From an uncultured Sphingopyxis sp. (GTDB lineage Bacteria > Pseudomonadota > Alphaproteobacteria > Sphingomonadales > Sphingomonadaceae), in the NCBI RefSeq assembly GCF_900078365.1, contig NZ_LT598653.1:3915501-3979500 (forward strand): DNA of 64,000 nucleotides, read 5' to 3'. Below are positions 46,771-57,847 of the stretch, one piece after another (positions within the stretch are counted from its first letter, which is position 1; each line of letters opens with the position of its first letter). The notes beneath the pieces were generated by a model that ran no database searches, was not told the DNA's origin, and saw only the letters and a list, made by a program, of their open reading frames with translations. Both the position numbers and the translations under genes were made by a program.

Positions 46771-47807
46771 TCCCGCCCGCCGCCCCCGCAAGGAGCATCG
46801 ACGCGCCGAGCTTCTCGACGAGCCGCTTCCGCGCCGAACGCGAAGCCGACTGGATCGCCTTCGACCTTCTGCTGACGAAGCTCGAGAAGAAGGGCGCGAA
46901 GGCGCTGACCAGCGACGAGCTGCTCCAGCTCCCGATCCTCTATCGCGCGACGCTGTCGTCGCTGTCGATCGCGCGCGCGACGAGCCTCGACAAGGCGCTG
47001 CTCGATCATCTCGAAGCCTTGTCGATCCGCGGCTATTTCCTCGTCTATGGCGTGCGCGAGAGCCGCTGGAGCCGGCTCCGCCGCTTCTTCCTCTACGACT
47101 GGCCCGCGGCGGTGCGGTCGGTATGGAAGGAGACGCTGATCGTCGCGCTCGTCATCCTGCTCGGTGCGCTGACCAGCTATTCGCTCGTCGCGAGCAACCC
47201 CGAATGGTATTTCAACTTCGTCCCCGAGGAGATGGCGGGCGGCCGCGATCCGCGCGCTTCGGCCGAATATCTCCAGACGACGCTCGGCCATGGCAAAGCG
47301 GCGGCGGAGAAAGGCGAAAGCGGGCTGCACGTCTTCGCGACCTATTTGTTCACGCACAATAGCCGCGTGTCGATCCTCTCCTTCGCGCTCGGCTTCGCTT
47401 TCGGCGTACCGACGCTGATGCTCGAATATTATCAGGGGATCGGGCTCGGCGCGATGATGGCGGTCTTTTCGGCCAAGGGGCTCGGCTTCGATTTCGGCGG
47501 CTGGCTGTTCATCCATGGCACCACCGAGCTGTTCGCCGCCGCATTGTCGGGCGCCGCGGGCCTTCGTATCGGCACTGCGGTCGTCTTTCCCGGCGCGCGC
47601 GGGCGGTTGCAGGCGGCGTCGGAGGCGGGGCGCACCGCGGGCAAGGTGATGGTCGGCGTCATACTGATGCTGTTCGCCGCCGGGCTGCTCGAAGGCTTCG
47701 GGCGCCAGCTTATCACCGACACGATGCTGCGTTATGCGATCGGCACGCTGCTACTGCTCTTCTGGCTGGCCTATTATTACATCCCGCGCCGCGAGGATGT
47801 GACATGA
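46767..47807 (+). CDS. SpoIIM-type (stage II sporulation protein M-like) membrane protein
   Basis: A 346-residue integral membrane protein with about five transmembrane segments in the C-terminal two-thirds. HNSRVSILSFALGFAFGVPT and WLFIHGTTELFAAALSGAAGL match SpoIIM/DUF95. The host is not a spore former; the family occurs widely with RDD and MoxR genes. The start is GTG, overlapping the DUF58 stop. It overlaps the RDD gene by ATGA. Confidence 0.88.
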   Translation: MIPPAAPARSIDAPSFSTSRFRAEREADWIAFDLLLTKLEKKGAKALTSDELLQLPILYRATLSSLSIARATSLDKALLDHLEALSIRGYFLVYGVRESRWSRLRRFFLYDWPAAVRSVWKETLIVALVILLGALTSYSLVASNPEWYFNFVPEEMAGGRDPRASAEYLQTTLGHGKAAAEKGESGLHVFATYLFTHNSRVSILSFALGFAFGVPTLMLEYYQGIGLGAMMAVFSAKGLGFDFGGWLFIHGTTELFAAALSGAAGLRIGTAVVFPGARGRLQAASEAGRTAGKVMVGVILMLFAAGLLEGFGRQLITDTMLRYAIGTLLLLFWLAYYYIPRREDVT

Positions 47808-48673
47808 CCGCTGCCGCCAACGCGAAACAGCGCGCCGCGAAAACGAAGAAGATCCGCCAGTTCGTGACGCCCGAGGGCGTCGATCTCGAACTCAGGATCG
47901 CGAGCGCGGGGCTGCGTTTCGGCGCGCTGCTCGTCGATGTGGTGCTGATCCTGCTCGCGCTGCTTCTCTTTTCGCTGTTCATGCTGTGGATGGGGTTCGC
48001 ATCGCAATCGGACATTACCGTCGTCGTGTGGATGCTGGGCGCCTTCATGCTGCGCACCTTCTGGTTCATCGGCTTCGAACTCGGCTCGCGCGCCGCGACG
48101 CCGGGCAAGCGCCTGATGGGCATCCGCGTCGTTGCACGCGACGGCGGCCGCCTGACCGCCGACGCGGTGGTTGCGCGCAATCTGATCCGCGAGCTCGAAA
48201 TCTTCCTGCCGCTGATGATGCTCGGCGTCGGCGCGTCGGAGGATATGGTGTCGGGGTGGATCATGCTCGCCGGCATCCTCTGGGCGCTGACGCTCAGCCT
48301 CTTCCTGCTGTTCAACCGCGACCGGATGCGGATGGGCGACCTGATCGCGGGGACTTGGGTGGTGATGGCGCGGCGCGCCAAGCTCGACGCCGACATCGCC
48401 GCGGTCGATGCGGCGGGGGATGCGATGGCCTTCACCGACGCCGAGCTCGCCGTCTACGGCATTTTCGAGCTGCAGGAACTCGAGCGCGTGCTTCGCGGCC
48501 GCGATCCGCGCGCGATGCGCGAGGTCGCCGATGCGATCCGCGCCAAGATCGGGCGGCCGGTCGCCGAAGAGGATGACGTCTTCCTGCTTTCCTACTACCG
48601 CCAGTTGAAAGCTCGGCTCGAACGCAAATTGCTGTTCGGCAAGCGGCGAGAGGATAAATATGCCAGCGATTGA
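47804..48673 (+). CDS. RDD-family membrane protein
   Basis: A 289-residue protein with an RDD domain: FVTPEGVDLELRIASAGLRF then LLVDVVLILLALLLFSLFML, with further helices near 70-90, 130-150 and 155-165. GSRAATPGKRLMGIRVV and MRMGDLIAGTWVV are typical of the family. The soluble C-terminus (about 190-289) has no recognised domain. It closes the MoxR operon and overlaps the nitroreductase gene by 14 bases. Confidence 0.85.
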   Translation: MTAAANAKQRAAKTKKIRQFVTPEGVDLELRIASAGLRFGALLVDVVLILLALLLFSLFMLWMGFASQSDITVVVWMLGAFMLRTFWFIGFELGSRAATPGKRLMGIRVVARDGGRLTADAVVARNLIRELEIFLPLMMLGVGASEDMVSGWIMLAGILWALTLSLFLLFNRDRMRMGDLIAGTWVVMARRAKLDADIAAVDAAGDAMAFTDAELAVYGIFELQELERVLRGRDPRAMREVADAIRAKIGRPVAEEDDVFLLSYYRQLKARLERKLLFGKRREDKYASD

Positions 48674-49346
48674 TACCAGCGTGACCGAAGCTCTCCACAA
48701 GCGCCGTTCGGTGCGCGCTTTTACCGGCCAGCCGGTCGATCCGGCGCTGCTCAAGGAGATTTTCGCCGCGGCGCAGCGCGCGCCGTCGGGCGGCAATCTC
48801 CAGCCGTGGCAGGCGACGCTACTGACCGGCGAACCGTGGCAGGCGATGAAAGACGCTGTCGCCGCGCGGATCGCGATGGGGCGCGCGGGGCACGAGCCCG
48901 AATATGACATCTACCCCCCGGCGCTGACCGCACCCTGGACCGAACGCCGCTTCGGGGTCGGCGAGGCGCTCTATGCGTCGCTCGGCATCCCGCGCGAGGA
49001 CAAGGCTGGGCGGCTCGCTCGGTTCATGGACAATTACCGGGGTTTCGGCGCACCGGTGATGCTTTTCCTCCATTGTTCGCGCATCATGGGGCCTCCGCAA
49101 TGGGCGGACATGGGCATGTGGCTGCAATCGGTGATGCTGCTGCTCGTCGAGCACGGTCTCGCGAGCTGCCCGCAGGAATGCTGGGCGATGTATGGCGCGA
49201 CCGTTCGGCACGCGCTCGGGCTGGACGACGGGCAGATTTTGTTCACCGGGCTCGCGATCGGCTATGCCGACACCGATGCGGCGGTGAACCAGTGGCCGGT
49301 GCCGCGCGCGCCGCTGGATGAAGTGATTGATTGGCAGGGGTTTTAA
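48660..49346 (+). CDS. Nitroreductase-family FMN oxidoreductase
   Basis: A 228-residue cytoplasmic enzyme. RRSVRAFTGQPVD and APSGGNLQPWQ are the FMN-binding signatures, and WADMGMWLQSVMLLLVEHGL and LGLDDGQILFTGLAIGYAD are typical of the C-terminal half. It would reduce nitro compounds or related electrophiles using NAD(P)H; the substrate is unknown. The start lies inside the RDD gene, so it is probably cotranscribed. Confidence 0.88.
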   Translation: MPAIDTSVTEALHKRRSVRAFTGQPVDPALLKEIFAAAQRAPSGGNLQPWQATLLTGEPWQAMKDAVAARIAMGRAGHEPEYDIYPPALTAPWTERRFGVGEALYASLGIPREDKAGRLARFMDNYRGFGAPVMLFLHCSRIMGPPQWADMGMWLQSVMLLLVEHGLASCPQECWAMYGATVRHALGLDDGQILFTGLAIGYADTDAAVNQWPVPRAPLDEVIDWQGF

Positions 49347-49349
49347 GCG

Positions 49350-49853
49350 ATGAAAATGTCCGGGTTTCGCTATGCGGCGGCAGGGACGCTGATGCTGGCC
49401 GTCGCGGGCTGCGCCGCGATCCCGACGCCCGAAGCGCCGCCCCCCGCGCCGCAACCGGTTGCGCCTGCCCCGAGTCCGGCGCCGCTGCCGACCCCGACGG
49501 CCGGATGGGAGGATCGCGCGATCGATCGCGGCGCGTGGCGTTATGACGCCGCGAGCCGCACCGCCGCGTTCGTGCCGACGGGCAGCGCGAACCCGCTGCT
49601 GACGATGGCGTGCAGCGGCGGCGGTATCCGCATGACTTCGGCGCTTTCGGGCAACATCAGCCTGCGCACCAGCGCCGGGACCGACCAGATCCGCTTCGAT
49701 GGCGGCAGCGCGAACCTGCCGAGCCGCGACCCGCGGCTCGACCGCATCGCCTTCAGCCGCGGCCGCTTCGCGCTGGAGACTCCGGGCGGCGGTGCGCTGA
49801 CGCTGCCGGTGCAGTCCGAAATCGGGCGGGTGATCGAGGATTGCCGGGGGTAA
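49350..49853 (+). CDS. Putative lipoprotein
   Basis: A 167-residue lipoprotein: signal sequence with lipobox LAVAGC (Cys near residue 22), a Pro/Ala-rich spacer (about 25-55), and a C-terminal beta-rich domain around TMACSGGGIRMTSALSG and ALTLPVQSEIGRVIEDCRG with two cysteines. I do not recognise a domain with known function. It starts three bases after the nitroreductase stop, so it may share its transcript. Confidence 0.75.
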   Translation: MKMSGFRYAAAGTLMLAVAGCAAIPTPEAPPPAPQPVAPAPSPAPLPTPTAGWEDRAIDRGAWRYDAASRTAAFVPTGSANPLLTMACSGGGIRMTSALSGNISLRTSAGTDQIRFDGGSANLPSRDPRLDRIAFSRGRFALETPGGGALTLPVQSEIGRVIEDCRG

Positions 49854-49896
49854 TGGGACGTCGGCTTTGGGGTGGGAAGAGGCCCTTCCCTATTTT

Positions 49897-49975
49897 CGTC
49901 ATTCCCGCGAAAGCGGGAACCCAGTCTGGGGTCAGCCTACGCATGCTCTGGGTCCCCGCTTTCGCGGGGATGACG
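49897..49975. repeat. CGTCAT/ATGACG hairpin repeat, type C
   Basis: CGTCATTCCCGCGAAAGCGG and CCGCTTTCGCGGGGATGACG are near-perfect arms around CCCAGTCTGGGG and CTCTGGGTCC. It pairs with the type B copy 45 bases further on. Confidence 0.88.
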
Positions 49976-50020
49976 AAGTAAAAGGTGGGCGACGGCTGGT
50001 ATCGGTCGGTTTCAGCCCCT

Positions 50021-50096
50021 CGTCATTCCGGACTTGATCCGGGATCCATTCTTTCCACGCTGCGTGAATGGACCCCGGATCAAGTCCGGGGTGACG
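50021..50096. repeat. CGTCAT/ATGACG hairpin repeat, type B
   Basis: CGTCATTCCGGACTTGATCC and GATCAAGTCCGGGGTGACG flank GGATCCATTCTTTCC and GTGAATGGACC. It is nearly identical, in inverted orientation, to the copy at 23000-23075. GAAACATAGGTCCGC follows it, and the complement of that segment precedes the other copy. Confidence 0.9.
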
Positions 50097-50146
50097 ATGA
50101 AACATAGGTCCGCTCCCGGTCGAAACCGGTCCTATTGGTGGCGCGG

Positions 50147-50581
50147 CTACCCGCCCAGTTGCACCGTCCCGCCCTTGATCCAGCCCCAGCGGCACGGACC
50201 CTGATATTCGCGGGCGTTCTGGACCGATTTGCCGACCCCGCACATGTCGGGGTCGGTGCCCGGCGCGGCGAAGACCACGCCGAACCAGGCGTCATTCTCG
50301 GCCGCCTCGCACAGCGACACATTCGCGCCGCCCGCGAGCCTCGCCTTGACCGCGCGCGTTTCGTTCGGCGCCCAATAGACGTCGGTGCCGCCCGCCTTGA
50401 CGCGGCTGATGCTCGAACAGGCGGGCAGGCTCGGCCCCTCGGTGCCGATCATCACCGCGCGCGTCGCGAGCGGTTCGCCGGCAACGGCAGGGGCGTTGTC
50501 GGCGGGCGGCGCGGGCTGGCTGCACGCGGCGAGCGCGGCGATGAACAGGGCGGCGAAGGACGGAGCGACAGGGTGTTTCAT
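50147..50581 (-). CDS. Putative lipoprotein with SH3-like domain
   Basis: A 144-residue protein with a lipobox-like LAACSQP near residue 18, then an SH3b-like beta-rich part: SISRVKAGGTDVYWAP, LCEAAENDAWFGVVFA, and EYQGPCRWGWIKGGTVQLGG. SH3b domains commonly bind peptidoglycan. The function is inferred only weakly. The start MKHPVAPSFAAL is used because the frame upstream lacks a signal sequence. It is divergent from gyrB with a 107-base gap. Confidence 0.72.
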   Translation of the reverse strand: MKHPVAPSFAALFIAALAACSQPAPPADNAPAVAGEPLATRAVMIGTEGPSLPACSSISRVKAGGTDVYWAPNETRAVKARLAGGANVSLCEAAENDAWFGVVFAAPGTDPDMCGVGKSVQNAREYQGPCRWGWIKGGTVQLGG

Positions 50582-50688
50582 GGGAATGAAACTAGCCGCC
50601 GCGGCGCGGGCGCGCAACGTTCGTCGCCCTACCCCCGAGAGCCGCATTTTCGCTTGGGTTTTGCGCCCTTCGACCCTATATAATCGAT

Positions 50689-53238
<2,550 letters not shown>

Positions 53239-53327
53239 TCGCAATTTAGGTTCGATTGAACGCGCGGCGGCTTGTTTCGGCGGGCCGCTGCTGCTTTTGG
53301 CGCCTCCACCAAAGAGGGAGAGGTGCC

Positions 53328-53750
53328 ATGCGGGCTCTTGCAACCATGGTATTGCCGCTGATGCTCGTCGCATCGGCCGCCGCGCAGGATAGCGATGCCG
53401 CTGCCATACCCGCCGTCGCGGCAAGCGCGGTCCCCATCGCCGACATGGAAACCGAAATCGACGGGGGCATGGCGAGCTATTATGGCAATGAACTCGCCGG
53501 CAACCGCACCGCGAACGGCGAACGCTTCGACCCCGGCCAGCTGACCGCCGCGCACCGCACCCTGCCCTTCGGCAGCATGGTGCGCGTCACCAACATGTCG
53601 AACGGCGACAGCGTGATCGTCCGCATCAACGACCGCGGTCCCTTCGCCCACGGCCGCGTGATCGACATCAGCCAGGCGGCGGCGCGCGAGATCGGCATGC
53701 ACCGCAGCGGCACCGCGCGCGTGAAGCTGGCGCTGCTCGCCGACGACTGA
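53328..53750 (+). CDS. RlpA-like septal ring/double-psi beta-barrel protein
   Basis: A 140-residue exported protein: the signal peptide ends near VASAAAQDSD, then a double-psi beta-barrel domain with GMASYYGNELAGNRTANGE, TAAHRTLPFGSMVRVTN and INDRGPFAHGRVIDIS, the RlpA signature (barwin-like Asp/His arrangement). It lacks the SPOR domain of full-length RlpA, so it may not target septa on its own. It follows gyrB in the same direction by 89 bases. The ATG at 53328 after GAGGGAGAGG is the best start. Confidence 0.9.
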   Translation: MRALATMVLPLMLVASAAAQDSDAAAIPAVAASAVPIADMETEIDGGMASYYGNELAGNRTANGERFDPGQLTAAHRTLPFGSMVRVTNMSNGDSVIVRINDRGPFAHGRVIDISQAAAREIGMHRSGTARVKLALLADD

Positions 53751-53798
53751 GATAATGGCGTCGCTGCCGGGTTTCGACTGGTTGCGGACATAGGGGAG

Positions 53799-53829
53799 AA
53801 AGCCCCTCCCCTTCAGGGGAGGGGCTTTT
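53799..53829. terminator. Bidirectional Rho-independent terminator
   Basis: AAAGCCCCTCCCC pairs with GGGGAGGGGCTTT around TTCA, giving a 13-base-pair stem with T-tracts on both strands. It separates the convergent rlpA-like and glutaminase genes. The same hairpin core occurs at 5178-5199. Confidence 0.9.
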
Positions 53830-53869
53830 CATAAGGCCGCAACGTCCGTTCACCACCGCAAAGCTGCCG

Positions 53870-54799
53870 CTAATCGAAAACCGACCAGCCCGCCGCATAG
53901 GCGAAATGTTCGAGCGCCGCCGCGCCCGCGAGCGACGTTCCCGCCTCGCCCAGCGCGGGCGACCAGACCGCGATCGAGCCCTGCCCCGGCGCGATGCAGA
54001 GGATGCCGCCGCCGACCCCGCTCTTGCCCGGCAGGCCGACACGGAAGGCGAATTCGCCCGAATTGTCATAGTGGCCGCACAGCATCATGATCGCGTTGAT
54101 CCGCCGCGCGCGGTGTGCTTCGATCAATTGCTCGCCGGTCAGCGGGTCGCGCCCCTCCATCGCGAGGAACAGCCCGGCGCGCGCGAGCTGGCGGCACGAC
54201 ATGGCGATCGCGCATTGGCGGAAATAGACGCCGACGACGGTTTCGACCGGGTGCGTCAGATTGCCGAAGGCGTCCATGAAATGCGCGAGGCTGCGGTTGC
54301 GCGCGCCGGTTTCGGATTCGGAAAAGGCGACGTCGAAGTCGATTCCGACGCCGTCATCGCCCGCGCGGGCGCGCATGAAATCGACGATCTCATCAACGGT
54401 CGCATCGCCGCTGCGCCCGTCGATCAGCCGGTCCGTCGTCGCGAGCGCGCCCGCGTTGATCAGCGGGTTGCGCGGGATGCCCTGCTCGCTTTCGAGCTGG
54501 ACGACCGAGTTGAACGCTGATCCCGAGGGTTCGCGGCCGACGCTGTCCCACAGCGAACTGCCGACGCGGCGGAGGGCCAATGCGAGGGTGAAGACCTTCG
54601 ATACCGACTGGATCGAGAAGGGCTCGTCGGCGTCGCCCGCCGCGTGGATGGTGCCGTCGGGGAGGGCGAGCGCGAAACCGAGCTTGTCCGGATCGACCTT
54701 CGCCAGTGCGGGGATATAGCCGGCGACGCGCCCTTTTCCGAGCTGCGCAGCGGCCAGTGTCATCGCTTCGTCGATATGGGTGCGAAGGTCGTCGGTCAT
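53870..54799 (-). CDS. glsA: Glutaminase A
   Basis: A 309-residue serine-dependent amidohydrolase with a beta-lactamase-like fold that hydrolyses glutamine to glutamate. The catalytic SxxK is SVSK (65-68) in PFSIQSVSKVF. NPLINAGALAT and GVGIDFDVAFSESETGARNR are the family's conserved loops. Length and order match the bacterial glutaminase A family. It converges on the RlpA-like gene and is divergent from the VOC operon. Confidence 0.95.
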   Translation of the reverse strand: MTDDLRTHIDEAMTLAAAQLGKGRVAGYIPALAKVDPDKLGFALALPDGTIHAAGDADEPFSIQSVSKVFTLALALRRVGSSLWDSVGREPSGSAFNSVVQLESEQGIPRNPLINAGALATTDRLIDGRSGDATVDEIVDFMRARAGDDGVGIDFDVAFSESETGARNRSLAHFMDAFGNLTHPVETVVGVYFRQCAIAMSCRQLARAGLFLAMEGRDPLTGEQLIEAHRARRINAIMMLCGHYDNSGEFAFRVGLPGKSGVGGGILCIAPGQGSIAVWSPALGEAGTSLAGAAALEHFAYAAGWSVFD

Positions 54800-54898
54800 G
54801 ACGCTGCTTTATCATCTTGATGCCCATCGGCGAGTATTTTCAATTTATAGAAAATATTTTATGATTGCGAAATCAAATAGCGACTCGGGAGACAGGAC

Positions 54899-55372
54899 AT
54901 GGCCGATCATCCACGACCCAAGGGGCTTGCGAGCGCCGTCTGCTACAAGGATGCGAAGGCGGCGTTCCGCTGGCTCGAGGAGGCGTTCGGGTTCGAGCCC
55001 GCCTTCGTGCTGCTCGACGCCGACGGCAATCTCGCGCACAGCGAGATGGAATATGGCAATTCGTCGATCATGATCGGCAATGAATGGTCGGACGACCATC
55101 GCAGTCCCGCGAACCTCGGCGGCAAGAACACGCAGACGGTGCATGTCCAGCTGGGCCGCGGCGAAGACATCGACGCGCATTGCGAACGCGCGCGCGCCGC
55201 CGGGGCGGACATCGTCGCGGCGCCCGAAACCCAATTCTACGGCGACCGCACCTACCGCGCCAGGGACCCCGAGGGGCATATCTGGACCTTCGGCGTGACG
55301 GTCGAGGAAAAGACCGCCGAGGAATGGGATGCCGAGGGCGGCTTCACGACCAAGACGCGGCTCGACGATTGA
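54899..55372 (+). CDS. VOC (glyoxalase/bleomycin-resistance) family protein
   Basis: A 157-residue protein with two beta-alpha-beta-beta-beta motifs: GLASAVCYKDAKAAFRWLEEAFGFE and TYRARDPEGHIWTFGV. The family includes metal-dependent isomerases and resistance proteins; the substrate is unknown. Its stop overlaps the next start (TTGA), and that gene overlaps an SRPBCC gene, so the three form a coupled operon. Small VOC-ArsR-SRPBCC operons are common. Confidence 0.88.
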   Translation: MADHPRPKGLASAVCYKDAKAAFRWLEEAFGFEPAFVLLDADGNLAHSEMEYGNSSIMIGNEWSDDHRSPANLGGKNTQTVHVQLGRGEDIDAHCERARAAGADIVAAPETQFYGDRTYRARDPEGHIWTFGVTVEEKTAEEWDAEGGFTTKTRLDD

Positions 55373-55695
55373 GCGCCGCGCTCGACCGGATGCTCGGCGC
55401 GCTCGCCGACCCGGTGCGGCGGCGCGCGATCGCGCTGCTGGGCGAGCGGCCGCGCAGCGCCGGCGAGCTGGCGGGCGCGCTCGGCCTCGCGCCGCCCGCG
55501 ATGAGCCGGCACCTGCGAAGCTTGAAGGAAGGCGGGCTGGTCGAGGACGGGCATCCGGCGTTCGACGCACGCGTGCGCATCTATCGACTGAAGGACGGCG
55601 CGACCGCCGAGCTCAAGCAATGGCTCGCCGAGACCGAGGCATTGTGGTCGCACCAGCTGGCGAATTTCAAGCGTCATGTCGAGGGCGGCGAATGA
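55369..55695 (+). CDS. ArsR-family winged-helix transcriptional regulator
   Basis: A 108-residue regulator. DRMLGALADPVRRRAIALLG begins the winged helix; LAGALGLAPPAMSRHLRSLKEGGLVEDG is the recognition helix-turn-helix. There is no obvious metal-binding ELCVCDL motif, so it belongs to the non-metal-sensing branch usually found with SRPBCC (AHSA1-like) partners. The start is TTG overlapping the VOC stop, or possibly the ATG seven codons in. It probably regulates its own operon. Confidence 0.88.
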   Translation: MSAALDRMLGALADPVRRRAIALLGERPRSAGELAGALGLAPPAMSRHLRSLKEGGLVEDGHPAFDARVRIYRLKDGATAELKQWLAETEALWSHQLANFKRHVEGGE

Positions 55696-56159
55696 GCGCG
55701 GCGGTGATCGTCGCGCTGCGCGTTGCGGCGACTCCTGGGGCGGCGTTCGCCGCCTTTACACGCGACATCGGAATTTGGTGGCGGAGCCATCCGCTGTTCC
55801 AGCTTTCGCGCGGGGGCGACGGCGTGCTGCGCTTCGATCCCGCGGGGCCGGGCGGGCGGCTCGTCACGCGCTTCGACGACGGCACGGAGTGGGAGATCGG
55901 CGCGGTGCGCTACTGGCTGCCGGGCGAACGGCTGGCGTTCGCCTGGCGCTTGCCGAGTTTCCGCGACGATCAGACGACCGAAGTCGATGTCCGGTTCGAG
56001 GCCGTCGGCGGCGAAACGCGCGTGATCGTCGAGCATCGCGGCTGGGACGCGATCCCGCAAAGCCACGTCGCGCGGCACGGGTTCGAGCTGCTGCTTTTTC
56101 AGCGGCGGCTGGGGGAGTTTTGGCGGGGATTGCTGAAGGGGATGGGCGAGCGGTTTTGA
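55692..56159 (+). CDS. SRPBCC/AHSA1-like domain protein
   Basis: A 155-residue protein with the START/Bet v1-like fold: VALRVAATPGAAFAAFTRDI, FDPAGPGGRLVTRF, LPGERLAFAWRLPSF and LLLFQRRLGEFWRGLL. It would bind a hydrophobic ligand; the identity is unknown. The start overlaps the ArsR stop by ATGA. This ArsR-SRPBCC pair is common, often with a VOC gene as here. Confidence 0.88.
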   Translation: MSAAVIVALRVAATPGAAFAAFTRDIGIWWRSHPLFQLSRGGDGVLRFDPAGPGGRLVTRFDDGTEWEIGAVRYWLPGERLAFAWRLPSFRDDQTTEVDVRFEAVGGETRVIVEHRGWDAIPQSHVARHGFELLLFQRRLGEFWRGLLKGMGERF

Positions 56160-56202
56160 GCGGATGGCGGCGTTGGGGTGGAGAGCGGACGTTGCCTATA
56201 AC

Positions 56203-56294
56203 CGTCGCCCCCGCGAAGGCGGGGGCCGCCAGCGGCCTTAATCAGCGGTGCCCGCGTAAACCGACAGCGGCCCCCGCCTTCGCGGGGGCGACGG
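56203..56294. repeat. Hairpin repeat, type E (CGTCGCCCCCGCGAAGGCGG)
   Basis: The arms CGTCGCCCCCGCGAAGGCGG and CCGCCTTCGCGGGGGCGACG are perfect complements with an imperfect inner region. The CGTC...GACG ends match the other repeats in the window, but CGCC replaces CATC. It lies between two convergent genes. Confidence 0.85.
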
Positions 56295-56321
56295 CTAGTT
56301 TCGGCCGCTTTCAATCCATCC

Positions 56322-57293
56322 TCAATGCGACCGATGCTCGCCCTTGACCCAGCGCACGGTGCCCGACGAGGCGCGCATCACCACCGTTTCGGTCGTCATC
56401 ACGCCGTCGCGGCGGCGCTTGACGCCGCGCAGCAGCGATCCGTCGGTGACCCCCGTCGCGGCGAAGATCACGTCGCCCTTGGCGAGATCCTCGAGGTCGT
56501 AGACGCGGTCGAGATCCTCGATGCCCCACTTCTTCGCGCGCTTGCGTTCGTCGTCGTTGCGGAAGAGCAGGCGGCCCTTGAACTGGCCGCCGACGCAGCG
56601 CAGCGCGGCGGCGGCGAGCACGCCCTCGGGCGCGCCGCCCGACCCCATATAGATGTCGATATTGGTTTCGGGATTGGTCGTCGCGATCACGCCCGCGACG
56701 TCGCCGTCGGGGATCAGCGCGACGCCGCAGCCGATCGCGCGCAGTTCGGCGATGATCGCCTCGTGACGCGGACGGTCGAGCACGCAGACGATGATCTGTT
56801 CGGGCTTGCAGCCCTTTTCGCGCGCCACCGCCTCGACATTCTCGCGCACGCTCTTGTCGAAACCGACGATGTCGGGCGAATAGCCGGCGCCGACCGCGAG
56901 CTTGTCCATATAGACGTCGGGGGCGTTGAGCAGGCAGCCTTCCTCGGCGATCGCGAGCACCGCGAGCGCGTTCGGCCCCGCCTTGGCGGTGATCGTCGTG
57001 CCCTCGAGCGGGTCGACCGCGATGTCGATCTTGGGGCCCTTGCCCGGCGCATTGCCGACCTTCTCGCCGATATAGAGCATCGGCGCTTCGTCGCGCTCGC
57101 CCTCGCCGATGACGATCGTGCCGTCCATATAGAGGGTGTTGAACGCGGTGCGCATCGCTTCGACCGCGGCGGCGTCGGCTGCCTTTTCGTCGCCGCGGCC
57201 GATCAGCTTCGCGGCGGCGATCGCCGCGGCTTCGGTGACGCGCACCATTTCGAGCACGAGCACCCGGTCGAGGTTGCTGCCGCTATCCGTCAT
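56322..57293 (-). CDS. glpX: Class II fructose-1,6-bisphosphatase
   Basis: A 323-residue enzyme that removes the 1-phosphate from fructose-1,6-bisphosphate in gluconeogenesis. AVDPLEGTT is the metal/substrate motif, TIVIGEGERDEAPM binds metal, and DVYMDKLAVGAGY and GSGGAPEGVLAAAALRC match GlpX. The start is the ATG at 57293, with GGAGAG eight bases before it; a GTG three codons upstream is less likely. In many alphaproteobacteria it follows hom; here one opposite-strand gene lies between them. Confidence 0.95.
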   Translation of the reverse strand: MTDSGSNLDRVLVLEMVRVTEAAAIAAAKLIGRGDEKAADAAAVEAMRTAFNTLYMDGTIVIGEGERDEAPMLYIGEKVGNAPGKGPKIDIAVDPLEGTTITAKAGPNALAVLAIAEEGCLLNAPDVYMDKLAVGAGYSPDIVGFDKSVRENVEAVAREKGCKPEQIIVCVLDRPRHEAIIAELRAIGCGVALIPDGDVAGVIATTNPETNIDIYMGSGGAPEGVLAAAALRCVGGQFKGRLLFRNDDERKRAKKWGIEDLDRVYDLEDLAKGDVIFAATGVTDGSLLRGVKRRRDGVMTTETVVMRASSGTVRWVKGEHRSH

Positions 57294-57347
57294 CTTTCGC
57301 ACTCTCCGTCTTTACTTGCTGCGCCGCGTCGGCATGGTGGGCGCCAT

Positions 57348-57827
57348 ATGGTCGCCCGCGCCACTTGTCGAGAACGCTTCGCCCGATTCGGAGCCGCTTT
57401 CGCCATGAGCTGTGTCGTCCTGATGACCGCGATGCCGCCCGCCGCCGCGCAGGTGCAGGGGCCGCCCGCGCCGCCGCCGCCGCGCGACGCCGAAACCGCC
57501 GCCGCCCGGGCAAAGGAGATGGTCGATCCGATCCGGCGCTGCAAACCCGCCGAGGACGGATCGATCAATGTGTGCGGCACCGACACCGAACGCCACCGCC
57601 TGACCCCCGAACTGCGGGCGATCGCCGGGGTGGGCCGCGAGGCGCCGCCCAAGCTGCCGCGTGCCGAGGCGCGGGCGATGAGCCTCGACAAGCTGCCCTA
57701 TAATTGGGTGTCGATCGGCGGCCGCTATGCGCCCGGCCCCGAATATAATGCGCTCTATGAAATGGCGAAGGAGCGCACCGATCCCGAAACGGGTGAGCCT
57801 GCGGTGCCGGAGACGCCCGAGCCTTGA
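57348..57827 (+). CDS. Small exported hypothetical protein between glpX and hom
   Basis: A 159-residue protein with an N-terminal signal-like segment (FAMSCVVLMTAMPPAAAQVQ), a Pro-rich stretch, and a region with INVCGTDTERHRLTPELRAI and a single CKPAEDG cysteine motif. No known domain. The start ATG is the one that yields a signal peptide. It is transcribed toward hom, which it faces convergently, and is divergent from glpX with a 54-base gap. Confidence 0.68.
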   Translation: MVARATCRERFARFGAAFAMSCVVLMTAMPPAAAQVQGPPAPPPPRDAETAAARAKEMVDPIRRCKPAEDGSINVCGTDTERHRLTPELRAIAGVGREAPPKLPRAEARAMSLDKLPYNWVSIGGRYAPGPEYNALYEMAKERTDPETGEPAVPETPEP

Positions 57828-57847
57828 TCCCCTCGGTCAGGGGCGAG